DNA from: Multivorans sp965232105
GTDB lineage: Bacteria > Acidobacteriota > Thermoanaerobaculia > Multivoradales > Multivoraceae
DNA length: 64,000 bases
Assembly (NCBI GenBank): GCA_965232105.1
Contig: OZ246956.1
Span: 1,860,001-1,924,000, forward strand
Reading direction: 5' to 3'
The position numbers were made by a program, and so were the translations under genes. The notes under the pieces are model-generated. The model had not been told where the DNA came from and did no database searches. It was given only the letters and a program-made list of their open reading frames with translations. Of this stretch, positions 23,541-31,460 are shown piece by piece (the first letter of the stretch is position 1; every line of letters begins with the position of its first letter).

Positions 23541-24823
23541 GGGTCCTGGTCATCGGCAACGGTGGCCGCGAACACGCGATCTGCTGGCTCATCCGGCAGC
23601 GGGCGCCGACGACGGAGCTCTACTGCGCACCTGGCAGTCCGGGCACCGAGGAGTGCGGCGAGAGTGTTCCGATCGACGTCTCGGACATCGAAGGACTTGG
23701 CCGGTTCGCGGCCGAGCGCGACATCGATCTCACCGTGGTCGGCCCCGAGCTGCCGCTTTCTCTCGGCATCGTGGACGCATTTCGCGAACGTGGTCTGCGC
23801 ATCTTCGGTCCCCCTCGCGCCGCTGCCCGCCTGGAGAGTTCGAAGGTGTTCGCCAAGGAGTTCATGCTTCGGCACGGCGTGCCGACATCCGACTTCGTGG
23901 TCACCGACGACCGGGACACCGCGCGGAGCGCCGCGGAACGGTTCGGACTGCCGGCCGTGCTCAAGGCGGACGGACTCGCCGCCGGCAAGGGTGTGCTGAT
24001 CGTGTCCTCACCGGAAGAACTCGAGGCCGCACTCGACGTCTTCTTCGTCGACCGCCGCTTCGGGTCAGCCGGGGCCCGGGTTCTGATCGAGCCCTTCGTG
24101 CTCGGCGAGGAGGTCTCCTTCATCGGGTTCTGCGACGGCCGGCGGGTGCTGCCGCTTGCGACCTCGAAGGACTACAAGCGGATCGGCGACGACGACGCCG
24201 GACCGAACACCGGTGGCATGGGCGCCCACAGCCCGGCGGGAATCGTCACCGGGGAGCAGCTCGACGAGATCATGACCGACGTGATGGAGCGCACGGTGGC
24301 CGGCATGGCCGCCGACGGGGCGCCGTTCTCCGGCGTTCTCTACGCCGGTCTGATGATGAGCCCGGACGGTCCCCAGGTGCTCGAGTTCAACGTCCGGCTC
24401 GGCGACCCCGAGGCGCAGGCGCTGCTGCTGAGGCTGGAGGAGGATCCGGTCGACCTGTTCGCTGCCGGCGCCGACGGCGACTTCGGACGTTCCGAACTCG
24501 CCTTCAGCTCCGGTGCTTCGGCGTGCCTGGTGCTGGCCAACCGGGGCTACCCGGGGAAGGCGGCATCGGGAGACCCAATCGTTGGGATCGAAGCCGCGCG
24601 AGAGCGGGACGGCGTGGTCGTGTTCCACGCCGGTACCGGCCGCCGGGACAACCAGGTCATCGCGACGGGCGGCCGGGTGCTGAACGTCTGCGCGGTCGGC
24701 GACGACCTGAGTCAGGCGCTGGCGCGGGCCTACGAGGGTGCGGCCCGGATTCACTGGCCCGCCAAGGCGATGCGCTCGGATATCGGCCGGCGAGTGCTGG
24801 GGACGGGGGCGGTCCCGTCGTGA
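23537..24823 (+). CDS. purD: Phosphoribosylamine-glycine ligase
   Basis: This 428-residue ATP-grasp enzyme makes GAR in purine synthesis. It starts MRVLVIGNGGREHAICW and contains GPPRAAARLESSKVFAKEF, KADGLAAGKGVLIV, SKDYKRIGDDDAGPNTGGMGAHSP, and LEFNVRLGDPEAQALL, which carry the ATP- and Mg-binding residues. Length is normal. TTG 23537 is the start because it overlaps the ispH stop and gives the canonical N-terminus. Its stop codon overlaps ricT (GTGA). Confidence 0.95.
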   Translation: MRVLVIGNGGREHAICWLIRQRAPTTELYCAPGSPGTEECGESVPIDVSDIEGLGRFAAERDIDLTVVGPELPLSLGIVDAFRERGLRIFGPPRAAARLESSKVFAKEFMLRHGVPTSDFVVTDDRDTARSAAERFGLPAVLKADGLAAGKGVLIVSSPEELEAALDVFFVDRRFGSAGARVLIEPFVLGEEVSFIGFCDGRRVLPLATSKDYKRIGDDDAGPNTGGMGAHSPAGIVTGEQLDEIMTDVMERTVAGMAADGAPFSGVLYAGLMMSPDGPQVLEFNVRLGDPEAQALLLRLEEDPVDLFAAGADGDFGRSELAFSSGASACLVLANRGYPGKAASGDPIVGIEAARERDGVVVFHAGTGRRDNQVIATGGRVLNVCAVGDDLSQALARAYEGAARIHWPAKAMRSDIGRRVLGTGAVPS

Positions 24824-25572
24824 GTTGCAACGGCTGCAGCTTTGCCGGTCAATCGACGGCGGTGGAGGACACGTTCGTCGGTGTGCGCTTCGGCGAGGAG
24901 ACGAACCTCACTCTGTGCCGGACCGGGGGCGAGCTGCTGGCCCGCGGCGACGAAGTGATCGTGTCGATGAAGCCGGGTCCCGCCTATGGCCGGGTCGAAA
25001 AGTCACCCATGCCGGTCTTCAAGCCGTGCCAGAAGTCGAGTGCCCGCCGTCTGATCCGTCGGGCCGACGACGCGGACCGTGAGGCGAGAGAACGGCAATT
25101 GACGAACCAGGTCCGTGGCAAGACGTTCTGCCGCGAGAGGGCGCGGACGCTCGGCCTGGAGATGAAGGTGTCACGGGTCGACTTCAGTCTGGACAGCCGG
25201 CACGCGACGTTCTACTTCACCGCCGAACGGCGGGTCGACTTCCGGCAGTTGCTGCGAGACCTGAAGGCCCGCTTCAAGTCCCGCGTGCGGCTGGTTCACG
25301 TCGGGCCGCGGGACGAAGCGCGGCTTCTCGGCGGCGTCGGCATCTGCGGTCGGACGCTGTGCTGCTCGACGTGGATCGAGGACTTCCGGCCCATCTCGAT
25401 CCAGATGGCCAAGCGACAGGGCCTGAGTCTCAACCCGTCCAAGATCTCGGGCAGCTGCGGCCGGCTCCTGTGCTGCCTGGCCTACGAGGACGACGACTAC
25501 CGTCGTCGCCGTCCGAGCGAGAGGTCCTGGTCGGGCGGTCGCGACGGTGGCGCCCTGCCCGTCCTGAGCTGA
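24820..25572 (+). CDS. ricT: PSP1/RicT-like protein with Cys-rich C-terminus
   Basis: This 250-residue protein matches the PSP1 C-terminal domain family (RicT/YaaT): VGVRFGEE near the N-terminus, then a domain with VDFSLDSRHATFYFTAERRVDFRQLL and the paired cysteine motifs GICGRTLCCSTW and GSCGRLLCCLAYED. In Bacillus, RicT with RicA and RicF carries Fe-S clusters and directs RNase Y and phosphorelay processing. RicA/F are not in the window. An extra N-terminal cysteine pair (SCNGCSF) is present. The protein is the last of the ispH-purD operon. Confidence 0.85.
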   Translation: MSCNGCSFAGQSTAVEDTFVGVRFGEETNLTLCRTGGELLARGDEVIVSMKPGPAYGRVEKSPMPVFKPCQKSSARRLIRRADDADREARERQLTNQVRGKTFCRERARTLGLEMKVSRVDFSLDSRHATFYFTAERRVDFRQLLRDLKARFKSRVRLVHVGPRDEARLLGGVGICGRTLCCSTWIEDFRPISIQMAKRQGLSLNPSKISGSCGRLLCCLAYEDDDYRRRRPSERSWSGGRDGGALPVLS

Positions 25573-25610
25573 ACCGCCCGTCTGGAGTTGAAGCGAGAGC
25601 GGCCGACGGC

Positions 25611-27050
25611 CTACGAGGCTCCTCGCCTGCTCAGCACCGCCGGGATCGTCTTCAGCATGATCTTGAAGTCGAGCGTCGGCGACCAGGTGTCGATGTACTC
25701 CAGGTCGAGTTCCATCCAGCGGTCGAAGTCCAGATCACTGCGGCCGCTGACCTGCCACAGACAGGTAATCCCCGGCTTCATCGACAGGCGCCGCCGCTGC
25801 CGCCTCGTGTAAGGCTCCTTCTCCTCGAGTGGCCGGGGGCCCACCAGGCTCATGTCGCCGCGCACGACGTTCCAGAACTGAGGGAGCTCGTCCAGGCTGA
25901 ACCTCCTCAGGTACTGGCCCAGAGGTGTGATCCGGGGATCGCGGTCCATCTTGAACGCCGGACCGGACATCGTGTTCAGGTGATTCAGTTCGGCCCGCCG
26001 GGCGTCCGCGTCCGCGACCATCGTGCGGAGCTTGTACATGGTGAAGCGGCGGCCGTTCAGACCGCAGCGAGTCTGCCGGTAGAGCACGGAGCCCGATGAC
26101 GTGACCTTGATCAAGAGCGCCAGCACGAGGATCGCTGGCAGGCTGATCGTCAGCAGGACGATGCCGATGCAGAGGTCGTAGAAGCGCTTGAACAGCAGCA
26201 GGGGAAGGCTGGACGGCGCCGGCGAAAGGGTGACGACGGGCCGGCCGGCAAGGGAGTCGAGTTGCACCTGGCTGTGGGGCGGAGGCAGCAGGTCGAGGGC
26301 GATGCGGGTCTGGATGCCGTGTTCCTGCAGCGCCTCGAAGATCGTCTGCAGGGCGGGCAACTCGTTGGGGGTAACGGCAAAGAACACGTCGTCCACGACA
26401 TGCTCGGAGACGACGCGCAGGATGTCGTCGACGCCGCCCCAGACCGGCTGCGTGCCCTCCGCGGACCTGCTCCCGTCGGTGTGGATCAGGCCGACGATCT
26501 TGAGACCCCAGTAGGAATGGTCCTCGATCGACTGCGCGAGCTGTCGCGCCGCTTCCGGTGTTCCGGCGATGAGCACGGCTCGCTGGTTCAGACCGTGTTG
26601 CCGCAGGTCGCGCGCGAGTGTGCGCAGCGCGATCTTCTCGGCCAGCAGGAGCACGAAGGACAGGCCTGAGAAGAGCAGCAGCCAGGGGCGGCTGAAGCGA
26701 TCCTGCAGGAGGAGCTGGTCCAGTTGGAAAACGAAGATGGCGAAGAGAATCAGCAGTGTCGCGGCCGCAGCCACCTTGAGGATCGCGGTCGCCTCCGTCC
26801 GCAGATCGGCGATGCGGTGCGAGCGGTAACGCCGGGTGGCGACCAGGGGCACGGCCCAGGCCAGAAGCGCAAGCGGCAGCAGGGGCAGGTGGTCGCTGAG
26901 CGGATGGAGAGGACGGGGGAACAGATCCGGCAACACTTGCGGAAACACCTCGCTGCGGATCGCATAGGCGAGGAAGAACGCGGCCGCGACCAGGGCAAGG
27001 TCGAGGGCCAGAAGCAGGCCGGCCTGCAGTCGGATGCGCTGTCTGAACAT
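25611..27050 (-). CDS. Polyprenyl-phosphate sugar phosphotransferase (WcaJ/PglC type)
   Basis: This 479-residue polytopic initiator of surface glycan synthesis has four N-terminal helices, a CoA-binding-like Rossmann domain (AVLIAGTPEAARQLAQ) and a membrane helix at FKRFYDLCIGIVLL. The C-terminal bacterial sugar-transferase domain has YRQTRCGLNGRRFTMYKLRTM, SLDELPQFWNVVRGDMSLVGPRP and KPGITCLWQVSGRS. It moves a hexose-1-phosphate onto undecaprenyl phosphate. It lies at the 3' end of the minus-strand cluster with four other glycan genes. ATG 27050 is chosen because upstream residues are not family-like. Confidence 0.92.
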   Translation of the reverse strand: MFRQRIRLQAGLLLALDLALVAAAFFLAYAIRSEVFPQVLPDLFPRPLHPLSDHLPLLPLALLAWAVPLVATRRYRSHRIADLRTEATAILKVAAAATLLILFAIFVFQLDQLLLQDRFSRPWLLLFSGLSFVLLLAEKIALRTLARDLRQHGLNQRAVLIAGTPEAARQLAQSIEDHSYWGLKIVGLIHTDGSRSAEGTQPVWGGVDDILRVVSEHVVDDVFFAVTPNELPALQTIFEALQEHGIQTRIALDLLPPPHSQVQLDSLAGRPVVTLSPAPSSLPLLLFKRFYDLCIGIVLLTISLPAILVLALLIKVTSSGSVLYRQTRCGLNGRRFTMYKLRTMVADADARRAELNHLNTMSGPAFKMDRDPRITPLGQYLRRFSLDELPQFWNVVRGDMSLVGPRPLEEKEPYTRRQRRRLSMKPGITCLWQVSGRSDLDFDRWMELDLEYIDTWSPTLDFKIMLKTIPAVLSRRGAS

Positions 27051-27073
27051 GGCTTGCGGACGCCCGGCTGAGT

Positions 27074-29275
27074 CTAGCCGCCCGACCGCGGCCCGGAACG
27101 CCTGTCGCACAGGCGGCGAAACAGCTCCTCGTACTGGTCCGTGACCCGGTCCCAGTTGTACTCGGACGCCGCCCGCGTTGCGGCGCGCTCGCCAAGGAGG
27201 CGCGTCCGCACCGGGTCACCGGCGGCCTGCTCGAATGCCGCGGTCAGGGAGGTCCGATCCTGGACGTCGAAGTAGATCGCGGCGTCGGCTGCCGTTTCGC
27301 GGTTGGCCGGTTCGTCGTTGACCAGTACGCAGTTGCCGTAGCCCATCGCCTCGACCAGCGCCGGATGGGTGCCGCCGACTTCCGTGGCGTGCACGGTCGC
27401 GAGCGCGGACGAGAGCAGGCCCCGGTAGCGGTCGCCGTACACGGCGCCCGGGAACACGACGCGCGAATCGGCGGTCCGCTTCATCTCGGCGATGAAGTCG
27501 GAGGCGTAGGGCGCGTCGCCGACCATGACCAGGGGCAGGTCCCCGCCGACCCGGGCGTAGGCCGCGACCACGCGGTGCGGGTTGTTCTCCGGTTCGAAGC
27601 GGCTGACGTAGAGAAAGTAGCGCCGGGGTTCGAGCCCGAGTTCGTCCAGGATCGGGTGGGAGACGATGGGCCGGGGCTCGACGCCGTAGCGGATCATCGT
27701 CGTTTCGCGGCCGTACCGGTCCCGGTAGTGGTCGGCGATGATCTCGGCGTCGCTGACCGTCGCGCCGGGCAGCCGGCAGGCCAGGCGTTCGGAAAGCGCG
27801 TACACGAGGCGGCCCGGCCAGCCCCATTTCGCTCTTCGTTTCTCGATTCCGTCCACGTGCAGGGCGGTTCCGACACGTCGTGGCCAGAGCAGGGGCAGGA
27901 AGATCGCGTTCGCGCCGTTGACGACCAGTGCGGCTCGCGCGCCGCGGGCGAAGAGTGTCGCGTGAAGGCAGGAGAGCAGGGTGTGGACGGGTGTATCTGC
28001 GTACTTCGTGCGCAGCGTCGGCAGGACGACCAGATCGACGCCGCGGTGAGAGCGGAGCCGGCGGTCGACGTAGTGGGATCGGCAGTAGACGGTGACCGGC
28101 CATCCGCGTTCCGCCAGCCGTGGCGCCAGCGCCTCGATCATCGTTTCGTAGCCGCTGTAGTTGGCCGGAATGCCGCGGCTGCCGAGGATCAGAACCCTCG
28201 GTCGTTCAGGATCGAGGGGCAGGGACTCCTGCCCGAACCACCTGGCGGTGGTGCGGGGCGGCACGCTGCGGCGGGCGCGGATCAGGTGTCGCCGTTCGAG
28301 GATCCGGCGACGGTTGCGCCACAGCCAGGCGTAGGCGGCCAGCGACGAGGGCTCCCGCAGCAGCACGTAGCCGAGGATGCCGAGTTCCCGGAGCGACGTC
28401 GCGAGCAGAGTGCGCGGGGCATCGGCCAGGGTCCGGTGGTAGAGCTGCAAGAGGTATCGGTTCTTGAGCGAGTGGAAGTTGATCTCCCGCGACATCTGGC
28501 GCCGCCGCCGGGACAGGTTGACGCGGCCGTGCAGCGCGCGGGCCCGGGGTTCGTAGAGCACCTCCCAGCCTCGTTCCCGAAGCCGGAAGCAGAGTTCGGC
28601 GTCCTCGCGGTAGGAGTGGAAGTCGTCGTCGAAGACACGGCCCGCGACCGCAATGTCCCGCAGAGCCGCGCTCAGGAACAGGGTGGCGGCGCCGCTGCCC
28701 CCGAACACCCGCTCGGTGGCCGGATACTGGCCGTGGTCCGCCTGATCGGAGCCGCGGTCGACATGGCGCCAGCTTCGCGTGAGCGCCATGCCGCAGGCGT
28801 CGATGGGGGGCGGTATCTCCGCGCTCGGCGCTTCGTCGCGAAGCAGTCGGCCGGTGACGGCCCCGACCGGCTGCTTCGGCGTCGTGAACCGTTCGAGGCT
28901 CTCGATCAGGCGCAGCGCATAGTCGGGCGCCACCCGGGCATCCGCGTTCAGGCTCAGGACGCAGGTCGGCTCCCCGCCGTCTTCCGCGCCGTCGAATGCG
29001 GCCTCGAGAGCTCGGTTCAGGCCGCCCGCGAAGCCGGTGTTCTCGTCCAGCGCGATCAGCTCGACCGGGAAGGCGGCTGCTCCGGCCTGCTCGCGCAGAA
29101 ACTCCTCCGTGCCGTCGGTGCTCGCGTTGTCGACCACGATCAGCCGGAACGGCGGGCCCTCGAGCCCCGCGAGCGCCTCGAAGAAGCGGGGCAGGTTCGC
29201 CGCGTCGTTCCAGGTGACGGTGCAGATCGCGAGGTCGGCGCTCCTTGCGTCGTCGGGTTCGTTGCGGGTGTTCAC
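27074..29275 (-). CDS. Fused GT2-GT4 bifunctional glycosyltransferase
   Basis: This 733-residue protein combines two transferases. Residues 1 to about 310 form a GT2 (GT-A) domain (ICTVTWNDAANLPRFF, VVDNASTDGTEEFL, LSLNADARVAPDY, EDAELCFRLRERGW), like rhamnosyltransferases. About 355-733 form a GT4 (GT-B) domain with an N-terminal DUF1972-like segment (LILGSRGIPANYSGYETMIEAL), LHVDGIEKRRAKWGW, YVSRFEPENNPH and AVVHATEVGGTHPALVEAMGYG. The GT4 donor-binding glutamate lies in HPALVEAM. It likely adds two consecutive sugars in an O-antigen or exopolysaccharide. Its start overlaps the next gene by 4 nt. Confidence 0.87.
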   Translation of the reverse strand: MNTRNEPDDARSADLAICTVTWNDAANLPRFFEALAGLEGPPFRLIVVDNASTDGTEEFLREQAGAAAFPVELIALDENTGFAGGLNRALEAAFDGAEDGGEPTCVLSLNADARVAPDYALRLIESLERFTTPKQPVGAVTGRLLRDEAPSAEIPPPIDACGMALTRSWRHVDRGSDQADHGQYPATERVFGGSGAATLFLSAALRDIAVAGRVFDDDFHSYREDAELCFRLRERGWEVLYEPRARALHGRVNLSRRRRQMSREINFHSLKNRYLLQLYHRTLADAPRTLLATSLRELGILGYVLLREPSSLAAYAWLWRNRRRILERRHLIRARRSVPPRTTARWFGQESLPLDPERPRVLILGSRGIPANYSGYETMIEALAPRLAERGWPVTVYCRSHYVDRRLRSHRGVDLVVLPTLRTKYADTPVHTLLSCLHATLFARGARAALVVNGANAIFLPLLWPRRVGTALHVDGIEKRRAKWGWPGRLVYALSERLACRLPGATVSDAEIIADHYRDRYGRETTMIRYGVEPRPIVSHPILDELGLEPRRYFLYVSRFEPENNPHRVVAAYARVGGDLPLVMVGDAPYASDFIAEMKRTADSRVVFPGAVYGDRYRGLLSSALATVHATEVGGTHPALVEAMGYGNCVLVNDEPANRETAADAAIYFDVQDRTSLTAAFEQAAGDPVRTRLLGERAATRAASEYNWDRVTDQYEELFRRLCDRRSGPRSGG

Positions 29276-30177
29276 CTGCCGCTCCAGGCTGTCGAGGCCG
29301 CCGCGACGAGCCGCCCCAGGCCGATCAAGGCTTCTTTGCGGCTCCGGGCGCGGCGGGGCCGGCGAAGCGGTAGCAGAGCGATGCGGAGCAGAGCGGCGAC
29401 GACCAGCATGACATTCAGCAGCAGGGCGGCGCCGCGACCGTGATGCTTGCGCGCGTACCGGTCCAGGTTGCGGTAGTAGGCGAGCAGGAAGGGGCCGTAA
29501 CCAAGACGCGGTACGGAGGCGCCGAGGCCGTGCCGGAACGTGGCGTCCGGCCAGTAGCGGATCGTCTCGCCCCGGTCGTGGAGCCGGCGGGCGAGATCGA
29601 CGTCCTCGAACCAGGCCGGCCAGAACTGTTCGTCCATGCGACCGGCGGCTTCAAAGGCGTCGCGTCGCAGCAGCAGGGCGCAGGCCGCGGGCTGTTCGAC
29701 GGGCGAACCGGCCGGCGGCTCCGGCATCGCCCCGGGCTCGATGAAGCTGCAGTAGCCGAGCAGCGTGCGGAGACCGGGCAGCCTGCGCAGTTGCCAGCCG
29801 GCCTGAGGAGCACCGTCGTCGTCCAGCAACCGGGGCGCCAGCCCGGCGGCCTCTGGGTACTCCTCCATGCCCCGGATCAGGGACTCGAGCGCCCCGGCCC
29901 CGGGTCTGGCGTCGGTGTTGAGGATCAGCAGCAGGCGGCCTCTCGCATTTGCCGCACCACGATTGATTGCGGCCGCGAAGCCGAGGTTGCGGCCCGGGTC
30001 GACGATGTGAACGTTGGGCCTGCCGGCGTCCGGCTCGCCGCGGCAACAGCTCGAACCGTTGTCGACCGCGATCAGCTCGAACCGCCCGTCCCGGGGCCAG
30101 CTCCGCACGAGGAGCGCGAGGTTGTCCTCGTCGTGCCAGTGCGGCGCCACCGCGCTCAGGAGCGGAGTGTCGCTCAT
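29272..30177 (-). CDS. GT2 family glycosyltransferase
   Basis: This 301-residue GT-A fold transferase has ELIAVDNGSS, GRNLGFAAAINRGAANARGRLLLILNTDARP (the DxD-like region being NTDA), and WFEDVDLARRLHDRG. It has two C-terminal hydrophobic helices, as in membrane-associated rhamnosyltransferases. The usual N-terminal nucleotide-binding beta strand is slightly degenerate (LLSAVAPHWHDEDNL). ATG 30177 overlaps the stop codon of the upstream GT2 as ATGA, and a GGAG ribosome-binding site is supplied by sequence next to a type 1 repeat. Confidence 0.85.
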   Translation of the reverse strand: MSDTPLLSAVAPHWHDEDNLALLVRSWPRDGRFELIAVDNGSSCCRGEPDAGRPNVHIVDPGRNLGFAAAINRGAANARGRLLLILNTDARPGAGALESLIRGMEEYPEAAGLAPRLLDDDGAPQAGWQLRRLPGLRTLLGYCSFIEPGAMPEPPAGSPVEQPAACALLLRRDAFEAAGRMDEQFWPAWFEDVDLARRLHDRGETIRYWPDATFRHGLGASVPRLGYGPFLLAYYRNLDRYARKHHGRGAALLLNVMLVVAALLRIALLPLRRPRRARSRKEALIGLGRLVAAASTAWSGR

Positions 30178-31460
30178 GGCCCGCTCCGGGACTGGGTGCG
30201 CCGGCTCCGAAACTGGGTGCGCCGGCCTGCCTTCCGTGCGCCCGCAGACGGGCGCACGGACTGGTTCACGTGTGGCGCGGATTCGCGCCACACGGGTCCT
30301 GGCCGGCTCCGGGCTCCGCGCCCCTGCCCGCGACCGAAACAGGCGAATCGCGGCAGGAGCCGGACCGCCCGGCCCCAGGCGAACAGCAGGTCCGTAGCTC
30401 CCGGGCGTCTTGAATCGCCGGGCAGTGCTTCTCTGTTTCCTCCCCGAAACAGATCGGCGGCGTCGCGGATCAGGAGTCCGGGCAGCAGAAGCCAGAAGCT
30501 GCGGCCCAGCCGCTTCGCCAGGACCAGCAGGCGGTTGGAGTAGATGCGGCGGACCCGCCGGCGGGCGGCGCGGTGGCCGCGGCTCGACAGCGCGCCGGCA
30601 TGTTCGATCCGCGCCGCCGGCGCCAGCACGGACTCGTACGATGCTCGGCGCAGCCGGTCGGCGAGCTCGACGTCTTCGTAGTAGCTGTCGAGCCGCTCGT
30701 TGAAGGGCCGGAGCGGTGCGCCCGCCGGGCTCACGGCGACGAGCGCCTCGCGGCGGTAGATGGCCGCCGTGGCGGACACACCGTAGATGGGCCTCGGCGC
30801 CCCGCCTGCCGGCGGCGCGGATTTGCCGCGGTCGATCTGGATCGCCTGCCAGCGGCGGTTCCACGCCAGGCCGGCACCGTCGATGCGTGCTTGGTCCTTG
30901 CCGTCACCGGCCGGAAGCAGGTTGAGTCCCTGCGCCGCCGCGAGCGGGGAGTCGGCGGAGATCCGCGGGTCGGCGCCGTCGCAAGCGCCGAGGGCCGTCA
31001 GCAACGTTCGGGTCCAGCCGGTCGCCAGCACGGCGTCATCGTTCACCAGGGCGATCAGGCGGCCGCGGCTGACCGCGATGCCGGCGTTGGCCGCGCGGGC
31101 GAATCCTGCCGGTCGGGGAAGCTGCGCGATCCGCGGCGACCGCTCGAAGGCGTTGGGATAATCCGACGCGAACTGCCGTGCGAGTTCCCTGAGCGCTGCC
31201 GGACCGCCGGTGGGAGCGGAACGATCGACCTGTTCGGCGGTTCCGCTGCCGACGAGCTTGCCGGTCTCCCTCGCCAGGTCGCGGGAGTTCGCGGCCGGGT
31301 GCTGCCAGACGACGATCAGTTCGGCCGGCGCGCCGGTTTCCGCCGCGTCCCGGTAGATGGACTCCAGACATCCCGCGAGGTGCTCCGGTACGCCGACCGT
31401 TGGAACGACGTAGGAGAGTGCCGGCACCTGGGCCGGCCCGGGGTTGGCCCCGGCGATCAA
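30174..31460 (-). CDS. GT2 glycosyltransferase with repeat-derived C-terminal tail
   Basis: This protein of about 428 residues starts at TTG 31460, which overlaps the upstream stop codon as TTGA. It shows GT-A motifs: LSYVVPTVGVPEHLAGCLESIY, PAGFARAANAGIAVSRGRLIALVNDD, and YYEDVELADRLRRA, and a C-terminal hydrophobic stretch (FWLLLPGLLI). The final 40 or so residues (from PVWRESAPHVNQSVRPSAGA on) are translated from a type 1 repeat at about 30190-30312, so the ancestral stop has been lost or moved. The ATGA junction with the next gene is kept. Confidence 0.78.
   Translation of the reverse strand: MIAGANPGPAQVPALSYVVPTVGVPEHLAGCLESIYRDAAETGAPAELIVVWQHPAANSRDLARETGKLVGSGTAEQVDRSAPTGGPAALRELARQFASDYPNAFERSPRIAQLPRPAGFARAANAGIAVSRGRLIALVNDDAVLATGWTRTLLTALGACDGADPRISADSPLAAAQGLNLLPAGDGKDQARIDGAGLAWNRRWQAIQIDRGKSAPPAGGAPRPIYGVSATAAIYRREALVAVSPAGAPLRPFNERLDSYYEDVELADRLRRASYESVLAPAARIEHAGALSSRGHRAARRRVRRIYSNRLLVLAKRLGRSFWLLLPGLLIRDAADLFRGGNREALPGDSRRPGATDLLFAWGRAVRLLPRFACFGRGQGRGARSRPGPVWRESAPHVNQSVRPSAGARKAGRRTQFRSRRTQSRSGP
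30190..30312 (+). repeat. Type 1 structured repeat, copy c, inside a glycan operon
   Basis: A solo head (CTGGGTGCGCCGG at 30192) is followed by a full unit from 30213. The outer stem is GCCGGCC...GGCCGGC, hairpin 1 is TCCGTGCGCCCG/CGGGCGCACGGA (loop CAGA) and hairpin 2 is GTGTGGCGCG/CGCGCCACAC (loop GATT). Relative to copy b, hairpin 2 shows a compensated G-C to T-A change. The repeat is read through as the C-terminus of the 30174-31460 gene. Confidence 0.85.
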
